From: Bacillota bacterium
Lineage (GTDB): Bacteria; Bacillota; Clostridia; Lachnospirales; Lachnospiraceae
Reading direction: 5' to 3'
Assembly: GCA_023460575.1 (NCBI GenBank)
Contig: JAEWPQ010000241.1
Location: forward strand, 1 to 20,840
DNA length: 20,840 nucleotides
The position numbers were made by a program, and so were the translations under genes. Each line of letters opens with the position of its first letter. Position 1 is the first letter of the stretch. The notes beneath the pieces were generated by a model. It was not told the DNA's origin. It did no database searches and saw only the letters and a list, made by a program, of their open reading frames with translations. Positions 8,618 through 14,822 of this stretch are shown one piece after another.

Positions 8618-10054
8618 TCATGAATCAGCTTTTGGCAGGGGGCTTCTCTTTAAAACAGGGAAAATGCTGTTTGCAATATGATACTGAAGGCAGACTCTGC
8701 GGATTTCAATGATACCGATGACCAGAGCAAATAATCCGGTGCAGATATTGCTGACAGCCATGACTACGCCGACACTGGTACTTCCCATCTGTGTATAGTT
8801 CTGCAGATACCACAGAACCGGAATGCGAAATACGAATACCCGGCAGAAATTGATGGTCAGGGTGATTTTAGTTCTGCCGAATCCGTACAGCAGTGCAAGA
8901 ACGGATGCATTAATTCCAAGAGGAATGGCGCCATAGGCCTCATAACGGTAAATCGATGCAATCATATCAGCGAATTCCCTGTTCTGGCCTGCAAAAAGCC
9001 TGCTGATCTGTCCTAAAAAGAGCAGGGATAAGGACATAAGAACCGCCCCTAAAATAACATTGATCACCAGGATACAGCCGAAAGCCTTCATGGCACGGCC
9101 GGGTTTACCAGCTCCCATATTCTGACTGATGATGGCAGAACCGCCCTCCTGAAAACCATTTTGCGGCATTGTAGTGATACCGCCGATATTATTGGAGATA
9201 CCAAGGGCACCAACAGTCAGCGCACTGTAAATTGTGCTCATGGAATTAATGACTACTTTTCCAAGGGAAAAGGCGATTTTCTCGACAATAACCGGTATGG
9301 ACAGGGTGATCATCGGTCTGACAACAGCAGATTTTAAACTGATGCTGTGTAAGGAGCAGCCAAATGCATTGTCCTTCTGGTTTAAGTTTTTAATTGCAGC
9401 TGCAAGAATAAAAATCTGGGAGATGATTGTTGCAACGGAGATCATATTGATTCCGGCCCCCATCACATAAACAAACAGAGCAGTTAAGGAAAGCTTAATG
9501 ACAATAACACCCATGTTTAAATGCAGGATTCTGCCGGAATTTCCTCTGGCTCTTTCGATGGCAATATATACGTTATTGAAAAAGCTGATGACCATACCGA
9601 TCAGCTCCAGACGGAAATACTGGGTGCCTTCTGCAATAAAACTGTCCGGCGTTTTGGCAAATTTAAGAAATTGGGGAGCTGCGGGCATGAGAATAAGAAG
9701 AATCACCGCTCCCAATAATCCGCACATGGCAAAAAGGCTGCTGACCCGTTTTTTTACAAGATTAAAATCTCCTGCACCATAAGCTTCACTGATTTTTAAA
9801 CTGGATCCAATGGCAAGCCCTCCTCCCAGAGCAGACAGCGTTAAGCTGATCTGCGAAAGATAGGCAACTGCGGAAACGGAAGATGCGCTGATATGGGCAG
9901 CCATCATGGAGTCAAATATTTTAAAAAGCTGATTTAAGCTTTGATAGAGTGCTAACGGTGCTCCGACATAGAGAACCACCTTCCACATATTGGCATGCAG
10001 TGCGAAATTGCGGAATTTTTCATCTTTGGCAGATAATGCTGCTTTTTCTGACAT
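8618..10054 (-). CDS. MATE family multidrug/metabolite exporter
   Basis: This 478-residue integral membrane protein has about 12 hydrophobic segments in two similar halves, as expected for MATE cation-coupled exporters. Typical features are the family-like start of helix 1 (APLALYQSLNQLFKIFDSMM), the SEAYGAGDF loop after helix 3, and in the second half NGFQEGGSAIISQNMGAGKPGRA, the counterpart of the first-half loop. The start is supported by AGAGGAGA on the - strand (plus-strand 10061-10068, TCTCCTCT). The first 20 residues are hydrophilic and cytoplasmic. The substrate cannot be predicted from sequence. It is monocistronic and ends in the hairpin shared with nrdG. No clear promoter is seen in the 190 bases upstream. 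It is not closely similar to the second MATE protein of this window. Confidence 0.92.
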   Translation of the reverse strand: MSEKAALSAKDEKFRNFALHANMWKVVLYVGAPLALYQSLNQLFKIFDSMMAAHISASSVSAVAYLSQISLTLSALGGGLAIGSSLKISEAYGAGDFNLVKKRVSSLFAMCGLLGAVILLILMPAAPQFLKFAKTPDSFIAEGTQYFRLELIGMVISFFNNVYIAIERARGNSGRILHLNMGVIVIKLSLTALFVYVMGAGINMISVATIISQIFILAAAIKNLNQKDNAFGCSLHSISLKSAVVRPMITLSIPVIVEKIAFSLGKVVINSMSTIYSALTVGALGISNNIGGITTMPQNGFQEGGSAIISQNMGAGKPGRAMKAFGCILVINVILGAVLMSLSLLFLGQISRLFAGQNREFADMIASIYRYEAYGAIPLGINASVLALLYGFGRTKITLTINFCRVFVFRIPVLWYLQNYTQMGSTSVGVVMAVSNICTGLFALVIGIIEIRRVCLQYHIANSIFPVLKRSPLPKADS

Positions 10055-10187
10055 GGTATTTCTCCTCTTCTGGGTAATGTTTTTTCGTGCTCAATAAGCA
10101 TAAAGCAAAGAAGAAATTAAATCTACTAATTTTATGTTTAATTTGGCAGATACTACAGATTTTTTGTTCACTTTCAGCCACCCTTTG

Positions 10188-10217
10188 TTTTCAATCAGGA
10201 AAAGATGTGATATAGTA
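10188..10217 (+). promoter_or_regulatory. Probable promoter of the YoaK/PPC gene pair
   Basis: TTTTCA (about 10188-10193) and TATAGT (about 10212-10217) are separated by 18 bases, roughly 25 bases before the first gene. Both boxes deviate from consensus, so this is a moderate call. Confidence 0.45.
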
Positions 10218-10243
10218 GGCTTTGGAAAGGCAGGTGATGGAAA

Positions 10244-10933
10244 ATGATCTGGAAAAGAATTGAGGGGCAGATGTCAGAAGCCATGTCAACGGGAGTAATC
10301 CTCACGTTATCAGGCGGCTTGCAGGATGCCTATACCTACTTTTACAGAGGGAAGGTATATGCCAATGCGCAGACCGGTAATATCATTATTTTTGCCCACA
10401 GTATTATGAACAGAAGCTGGCAGACAGCCTTCCGCTATCTGATGCCGATTCTGGCTTTTGCTGCAGGAATCTATGTATCTGAAATAATCAGAGGAAAATA
10501 CAAAGACAATGACAGAATACACTGGCGGCAGATTGTGGTGGTTATGGAAATGGCGCTTTTGTTTATGGTAGGATTTTTGCCCAGGTCCTTCGATCTGGCC
10601 GCCAACGCCATGGTATCCTTTGTCTGTGCCATGCAGGTGGAAGCGTTTAGAAAGATGAAGGGCAGTGCTTTTGCAAGCACCATGTGTATCGGGAATCTAA
10701 GAAGTGCTACCGAAATGTTTTACCGGTACCGTCAGACAAGGGACAGGGAAAGCCTTGAAAAATGCCTTCGCTATTATGGGGTAATCCTGTTTTTTGCCGT
10801 GGGTGCAGCAGCAGGCAGTTTCCTGGTACCTTTATTTGCGGAAAAAACCATCTGGTTTTCCTGCATGCTTTTAGCTCTGGTATTTATCATCATGTTTGTT
10901 AAAGAGAATCAGGAAGCAGTTGTGAAAGATTAA
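10244..10933 (+). CDS. YoaK family (DUF1275) membrane protein
   Basis: This 229-residue membrane protein has about six hydrophobic segments. The N-terminal signature SGGLQDAYTYFYRGKVYANA, followed by QTGNIIIF, is the hallmark of the DUF1275/YoaK family: a DAY motif, then a TGN motif in the first transmembrane hairpin. A second repeat-like element, FASTMCIGNLRSA, occurs near residue 145, as in other members. The family is widespread, and its biochemical function is unknown. AGGTGA a few bases upstream provides the ribosome binding site. The PPC-domain gene starts 20 bases after the stop with its own strong site, so the two are probably cotranscribed. Confidence 0.88.
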   Translation: MIWKRIEGQMSEAMSTGVILTLSGGLQDAYTYFYRGKVYANAQTGNIIIFAHSIMNRSWQTAFRYLMPILAFAAGIYVSEIIRGKYKDNDRIHWRQIVVVMEMALLFMVGFLPRSFDLAANAMVSFVCAMQVEAFRKMKGSAFASTMCIGNLRSATEMFYRYRQTRDRESLEKCLRYYGVILFFAVGAAAGSFLVPLFAEKTIWFSCMLLALVFIIMFVKENQEAVVKD

Positions 10934-10953
10934 TTAACAGGAGGCGAATACAT

Positions 10954-11388
10954 ATGGAGTATAGAAAATTTGAACATACATTTGTCATACGTCTGGATCC
11001 GGGAGAGGAAATTATAACCAGTCTGATACAAATCTGTAAAAAAGAAAAGATCAGGCTGGCTTCCGTAAATGGTCTGGGTGCAGCAGGTAATGTTCAGCTT
11101 GGCGTTTATGATACAGAAAAGAAAGAGTATTACAGTCATGAGTACAAGGGGCTTTATGAAATTGCGTCTCTCATGGGCAGCATCACTGAAAAAGACGGAG
11201 AACCTTATCTCCATCTTCACATGGTTATAGGAAATCCCCATAACGGAGAATGTCACAGCGGTCATCTGGGACGTGCAGTCATCAGCGCTACGGGAGAGAT
11301 CATTGTTACGGAAATCCCGGGTGCAGTAGGCAGAAGAGCGGATGCGACTGTGGGATTAAATCTGTTTGAGTTCTTAAATGAGGATTAA
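10954..11388 (+). CDS. PPC/DUF296-domain protein (putative DNA- or metal-binding)
   Basis: This single-domain protein of 144 residues matches the PPC (plant and prokaryote conserved, DUF296) fold. EEIITSLIQICKKEKIRLASVNGLGAA covers the first helix and strand. The conserved metal-ligand-like histidines are H87 and H89 (LHLHM) and H104 in HSGHLG, the counterpart of the GGHL motif. In plants PPC domains are part of AT-hook DNA-binding proteins. Stand-alone bacterial ones form trimers, and their role is unsettled, so DNA binding should not be assumed. AGGAGG precedes the start. The last four bases overlap the end of the converging LysR gene. The pairing with YoaK is the only context clue. Confidence 0.87.
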   Translation: MEYRKFEHTFVIRLDPGEEIITSLIQICKKEKIRLASVNGLGAAGNVQLGVYDTEKKEYYSHEYKGLYEIASLMGSITEKDGEPYLHLHMVIGNPHNGECHSGHLGRAVISATGEIIVTEIPGAVGRRADATVGLNLFEFLNED

Positions 11389-12290
11389 TAGTTCCAATAT
11401 TCCGCGGCAAGCCTGATAAAGTATCTGGCTGCGCGGGTTAAGTAGCTGTTTTTCCGGTAAGAAGCCACCACATCCCATGTGGGGTGGGAAGGAAGGGAGA
11501 AGCATGCAATCCCTTCCGGCTTCGTCTGGAAATAGGACATGGGAATAAGACCGCAGCAAAGCCCGGCCTGAATCATGGTAATGATTGCGCTGGTGCTGGA
11601 GGTCTCGAACAATACATTCGGTGTAAAATCTGCTTCAAGAAAGATCTGGTCCACCAGATAGCGAATGGTGGATTCCCGGTACATCAAAACAAAAGGATCC
11701 TCTGCCAGGGCTTTGATATCCAGTTCCGGATAAATCTCCTCACTGTTTTCTGTCTGGCTGCATAAAGGGTGCTTTGTGGGAAGAGCAAGAAGAATTTCCT
11801 CTTTTCCCAGCTCCACATATTCGTCTTTCGTGCGCTGGCTGGGACATAATGTCTGAAAGCCAATATCCAGCTCACCTCTTATAATCAACTCCTGCTGGTT
11901 TATCACACTGCGTTCCACCGGTATGATGTGAATACCGGGAAAATTCTGATGGAATTTGGGATAGACGGCGGAAAACATGGCAATACCTCTCCCTGGTGTC
12001 AGGCCAACTGACAGCGTTCCCTTTTTATCAGAAACCATATCGCCGATGGTGCGGTAAGTTTCCTGTTTAATCAGCAGCATTTTCCTGGCACTTTCAAGAT
12101 ATACCTCCCCAGCCTGGGTAGGTCTCCAATTCGTCCGTGAACGGTGAAAAAGCTGAGTACCCAGTTCCTTTTCCAGACGAAGAAGCTGCTGGTTTAATGC
12201 GGGCTGTGTGAGAAAGAGCTTTTCTGCAGCTTTTGTGATGTTATTTTCTTCTGCAATCTTTAATATATATTCAATCTGTCTGGTATCCAA
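11385..12290 (-). CDS. LysR-type transcriptional regulator, divergent from garD
   Basis: This LysR-family regulator has 301 residues if it starts at TTG 12290. The N-terminal winged helix-turn-helix is textbook (DTRQIEYILKIAEENNITKA, then AEKLFLTQPALNQQLLRLEK), followed by the periplasmic-binding-like effector domain from about residue 90. TTG 12290 is chosen because AGGGGG lies seven bases before it and the protein then begins exactly at the family N-terminus. The ATG at 12314 lacks a ribosome binding site and sits only about two bases from the predicted transcription start. The gene is divergent from garD across a dyad that also touches its own promoter, so it probably activates garD and represses itself, with an aldarate such as galactarate as a plausible inducer (inference). 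Its 3' end overlaps the PPC gene by four bases. Confidence 0.9.
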   Translation of the reverse strand: MDTRQIEYILKIAEENNITKAAEKLFLTQPALNQQLLRLEKELGTQLFHRSRTNWRPTQAGEVYLESARKMLLIKQETYRTIGDMVSDKKGTLSVGLTPGRGIAMFSAVYPKFHQNFPGIHIIPVERSVINQQELIIRGELDIGFQTLCPSQRTKDEYVELGKEEILLALPTKHPLCSQTENSEEIYPELDIKALAEDPFVLMYRESTIRYLVDQIFLEADFTPNVLFETSSTSAIITMIQAGLCCGLIPMSYFQTKPEGIACFSLPSHPTWDVVASYRKNSYLTRAARYFIRLAAEYWNY

Positions 12291-12303
12291 GATATTTCCC
12301 CCT
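12288..12303 (-). promoter_or_regulatory. Ribosome binding site that decides the LysR TTG start
   Basis: On the - strand AGGGGG (12303-12298) is followed after seven bases by TTG (12290-12288). No Shine-Dalgarno sequence precedes the longer ATG start at 12314. Confidence 0.7.
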
Positions 12304-12322
12304 GTATCAATCATATAATGTC

Positions 12323-12351
12323 AGTATAGGCCAATTAACTCAAAAGTACAA
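12323..12351 (-). promoter_or_regulatory. Promoter of the LysR gene
   Basis: On the - strand TTGTAC (12351-12346) and TATACT (12328-12323) are separated by exactly 17 bases. The predicted start is near 12316. The -35 box abuts the garD/LysR dyad at 12351, the usual arrangement for LysR autorepression. Confidence 0.65.
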
Positions 12352-12389
12352 TAATTACTCAAAGAAAAAGTTTGAGAATTATTAATAAT
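12351..12389. promoter_or_regulatory. Candidate LysR operator: interrupted dyad plus AT palindrome
   Basis: Left arm ATAATTaCTCAAA (12351-12363) and right arm TTTGAGAATTAT (12371-12382) pair over 12 positions with one extra base, across a seven-base centre at 12367. This is about -64 from the predicted garD start. A perfect 12-base palindrome, ATTATTAATAAT (12378-12389), lies next to it at about -48, beside the garD -35 box. LysR regulators typically bind a recognition site near -65 and an activation site near the -35. A further CTCAAA copy stands at 12339-12344. The assignment to this LysR protein is inferred from position. Confidence 0.6.
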
Positions 12390-12395
12390 ATGAAT

Positions 12396-12424
12396 TTTAC
12401 AAATGAATACTGTGTATTTATAAT
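12396..12424 (+). promoter_or_regulatory. Promoter of garD
   Basis: TTTACA (12396-12401) and a perfect TATAAT (12419-12424) are 17 bases apart. The predicted start is near 12431, giving a leader of about 55 bases before the garD start. Confidence 0.7.
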
Positions 12425-12485
12425 AAAAACAAGCAGAAGTTTTATGATTTTTGTGTAATATCACTTTGGAAAGGATCGGCAAGAA

Positions 12486-14003
12486 ATGAGTAAACCGCTG
12501 TTTGTTAAAATCAAAGAAGAAGATAATGTGGCAATTGCAGTCGATGAGATTAAAGCAGGCCAGGAAATATTGCCCGGTGTTGCTGCCAGACACGATATTC
12601 CCCAGGCCCACAAGATTGCGCTTAAGGATATTGAAAAGGGAGGGTCTGTGATCCGCTATGGTGTGGTGCTGGGCTACGCAACAGAGGATGTTAAAAAAGG
12701 AGACTGGATTAATGAATATATGCTGGAACTTCCAGAACCGCCGGAAGTGGATCATATGATATTTTCAACCAATCTTGTAACAGACTTACCAGAGCCGCCG
12801 GAAGCGACATGGGAAGGATACGTAAATCCATGGGGTGGACCAGCCGGAACCCGTAACATTCTGGGAATCAGTACAACAGTTCAGTGTGTGACCGGTGTAT
12901 TAAATGTTGCGGTGGAGCGTATGAAACGGGAACTCCTTTATAAATATCCAGGTGTCGATGACATTGTTCCCATTAATCATGCCTACGGCTGCGGAGTTGC
13001 CATCAATGCCCCGGAGGCGAAAATCCCGATCCGCGCCCTTAGAAATTTGTCAAAGCACCCCAATTTTGGCGGACAGCTTATGGTGGTGGCGCTTGGCTGT
13101 GAAAAGTTTACGGTAGAGATGCTTTGCGATTCTGCAGATATTAATCCGGACAATGTGATCATACTTCAGGAAAAAGAGGGATTTGAAGATATGATTGGGG
13201 CCCTGATGGAAATGGCAGAGAAGAAGCTTAAGATTTTAAATGAAAGAAAACGTGAGACTCTTCCCCTTTCTGATTTACTCATTGGAATGCAGTGCGGCGG
13301 AAGCGATGCATTTTCCGGAGTTACTGCCAATCCGGCGGCAGGCTATGCATCGGACATGCTGGTAAAAGGCGGTGCAACCGTCTTGTTTTCCGAGGTGACA
13401 GAGGTCAGGGACGGAGTCTATCTACTGGCGGAGCGGTGCATCAATGAAGAGGTCGGAAAAAAACTGGCCAGTGAGATGAAATGGTATGATCATTACCTTC
13501 AGGAAGGAGAGGTAGACCGCAGTGCAAATCCTACTCCCGGAAATAAAAAGGGCGGGCTTGCAAACATCGTGGAAAAGGCCATGGGTTCCATTGCAAAATC
13601 CGGAACCTCTCCCATTGTGGAAGTGCTGTCGCCTGCTGAAAAACCCAGCAAAAAAGGGCTTATCTATGCTGCAACGCCGGCAAGTGATATTGTCTGCGGC
13701 CCCTGCCAGCTGGCAAGCGGTATCGGACTTCAGGTATTCATGACAGGAAGAGGAACTCCTTATGGTCTGGCAATCGCCCCGGTCATCAAGGTCTGCTCCA
13801 GAAATGACATGAAGGCACAGTGGCAGGACTTAATAGATATCAATGCAGGAACCATTGCCTCAGGAGAATCGACAATTGAAGAAATCGGAACACTGCTGTT
13901 TCATGAGATCATTGATGTAGCCAGCGGGAGGAAGCAGACCTGGGCAGAAAAATACCGTCTCCACAATGATTTATGTATTTTTAATCCTGCCCCGATTACT
14001 TAA
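12486..14003 (+). CDS. garD: Galactarate dehydratase (UxaA/GarD family)
   Basis: GarD dehydrates meso-galactarate to 5-dehydro-4-deoxy-D-glucarate, the first step of galactarate use. The 505-residue protein resembles E. coli GarD along its whole length as I recall it. An N-terminal SAF domain (residues ~5-80, with KIALKDIEKGGSVIRYG) is followed by the catalytic part with NHAYGCGVAINAP (N164-P176), GMQCGGSDAFSGVTANPA (around C270), VLFSEVTEVRDG and DRSANPTPGNKKGGLANIVE. It ends in FNPAPIT, as in GarD. Conserved cysteines C169 and C270 are kept. GGAAAGGA (12468-12475) is the ribosome binding site. The next pathway genes (aldolase garL, reductase garR) are not in this window, so garD stands alone with its divergent LysR regulator. 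A related aldarate could be the true substrate. Confidence 0.88.
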   Translation: MSKPLFVKIKEEDNVAIAVDEIKAGQEILPGVAARHDIPQAHKIALKDIEKGGSVIRYGVVLGYATEDVKKGDWINEYMLELPEPPEVDHMIFSTNLVTDLPEPPEATWEGYVNPWGGPAGTRNILGISTTVQCVTGVLNVAVERMKRELLYKYPGVDDIVPINHAYGCGVAINAPEAKIPIRALRNLSKHPNFGGQLMVVALGCEKFTVEMLCDSADINPDNVIILQEKEGFEDMIGALMEMAEKKLKILNERKRETLPLSDLLIGMQCGGSDAFSGVTANPAAGYASDMLVKGGATVLFSEVTEVRDGVYLLAERCINEEVGKKLASEMKWYDHYLQEGEVDRSANPTPGNKKGGLANIVEKAMGSIAKSGTSPIVEVLSPAEKPSKKGLIYAATPASDIVCGPCQLASGIGLQVFMTGRGTPYGLAIAPVIKVCSRNDMKAQWQDLIDINAGTIASGESTIEEIGTLLFHEIIDVASGRKQTWAEKYRLHNDLCIFNPAPIT

Positions 14004-14031
14004 TAAGAAGTTTTTATCAGCAATATCAATA

Positions 14032-14060
14032 TTCACAAAAAGCTCCTGCTGTGATAAAAT
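14032..14060 (+). promoter_or_regulatory. Promoter of the TetR-family gene
   Basis: TTCACA (14032-14037) and TAAAAT (14055-14060) are separated by exactly 17 bases. The predicted start is near 14067. AGGAG at 14080-14084 precedes the ATG. Confidence 0.6.
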
Positions 14061-14085
14061 AAAAACAAATATACATGACAGGAGC
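14042..14085 (+). repeat. Inverted repeat flanking the tetR promoter -10 box and burying the tetR ribosome binding site
   Basis: GCTCCTG (14042-14048) is the exact reverse complement of CAGGAGC (14079-14085), which contains the tetR Shine-Dalgarno. The left arm lies upstream of the -10 box, so a transcript from the tetR promoter lacks it, but a transcript reading through from garD would carry both arms. Confidence 0.45.
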
Positions 14086-14090
14086 GGAAC

Positions 14091-14660
14091 ATGGCTGACT
14101 ATCCCAATAAGAATGAAAAGACAAAATACCGGCTTGCCGATTCCATAAAAGACTGCATGAAGTCCACACCGGTGGATAAAATCACAGTCCAGAATATTGT
14201 AGACGGCTGTCAGATGACAAGGCAGACATTCTATCGGAATTTTAAGGACAAGTATGATTTGATAAACTGGTATTTTGATAAGCTGGTGCTGGAATCATTT
14301 GCCCAGATCGGCGTAGACAAAACTGTCTGCCAGAGTCTGAATGAAAAGTTCCGGTTTATCCAGACGGAGTCGGTCTTCTTTACCGGTGCATTCCGCTCCG
14401 ATGATTATAATTCATTAAAGGAGCATGATTTCGAACTAATCATGGGATTCTATACGGATCTGTTAATTCATAGAAGGCAGGAGCCTTTATCAGATGAGAT
14501 TCAGTTCCTGCTGGAGATGTATTGCCGTGGATCTGTGTATATGACTGTGAAATGGGTTCTTTCCGGTATGCCTCAGTCACCGAAGGAGATGGCAGAGAGC
14601 CTTGTGGAAGCGATGCCGCCTAAGCTGTCTCAGATTTTTTCAGAAGCCGGCCTGGTTTGA
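14091..14660 (+). CDS. TetR-family transcriptional regulator (DhaS-like)
   Basis: This 189-residue regulator has an N-terminal TetR helix-turn-helix (residues 31-50, ITVQNIVDGCQMTRQTFYRN), followed by the linker FKDKYDLINWYF that is typical of the subgroup named after the dihydroxyacetone-kinase activator DhaS. The C-terminal ligand domain is short (about 130 residues), as in that subgroup. AGGAG (14080-14084) lies six bases before ATG. It lies between garD and fucO on the same strand, 162 bases before fucO. The dyad array in that gap is the likeliest binding site, so control of fucO is the simplest guess. The effector is unknown; a short aldehyde, ketose or diol is plausible but unproven. 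Confidence 0.85.
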   Translation: MADYPNKNEKTKYRLADSIKDCMKSTPVDKITVQNIVDGCQMTRQTFYRNFKDKYDLINWYFDKLVLESFAQIGVDKTVCQSLNEKFRFIQTESVFFTGAFRSDDYNSLKEHDFELIMGFYTDLLIHRRQEPLSDEIQFLLEMYCRGSVYMTVKWVLSGMPQSPKEMAESLVEAMPPKLSQIFSEAGLV

Positions 14661-14683
14661 ATTCTGGTATTTATGCACATAAT

Positions 14684-14746
14684 TAAAGTTACAGTTTAAG
14701 GCTGATGTAACATTTGTTACAAAAACCATAAACTGTAACTTTATTT
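14684..14746 (+). terminator. Long-stem terminator-like hairpin after tetR, overlapping an operator-like array
   Basis: TAAAGTTACAGTTTA (14684-14698) is the exact reverse complement of 14729-14743: a 15-bp stem with a 30-base loop, followed by a T-rich run (14741-14749). The stem is AT-rich, but the perfect length and the T run suggest an intrinsic terminator for tetR. Confidence 0.6.
14688..14739. promoter_or_regulatory. Candidate operator array: four GTTACA/TGTAAC half-sites
   Basis: The loop of the outer dyad contains a second dyad, TGTAACA-TT-TGTTACA (14706-14721). Together they give four half-sites in alternating orientation: GTTACA at 14688-14693, TGTAAC at 14706-14711, GTTACA at 14716-14721 and TGTAAC at 14734-14739. 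Their position in front of fucO and behind a TetR gene makes this the best candidate operator for that regulator. The link to the regulator is inferred from position only. Confidence 0.55.
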
Positions 14747-14822
14747 TTTAAAGCCTGGTTGTTAAAATTATAACAGTATAAAACGGCTTCCTTCATGGAA
14801 GAAAAGAAAAGGAGAGATAACC

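Noticed and set aside
10055..10243. Minus-strand promoter for the first MATE gene
   Set aside because: Only poor -10/-35 pairs were found (for example TAAAAT with TGTAGT), so no promoter is reported there.
12321..12755. Open frame of 144 codons on the minus strand across the garD start
   Set aside because: It overlaps the promoter region and the conserved 5' part of garD, has no recognisable family, and has a composition typical of an antisense shadow.
14684..14743. Long inverted repeat as an integron attC site or a miniature transposon
   Set aside because: There is no target-site duplication, integrase or transposase nearby, and the repeated GTTACA word with a trailing T run fits an operator and/or terminator better.
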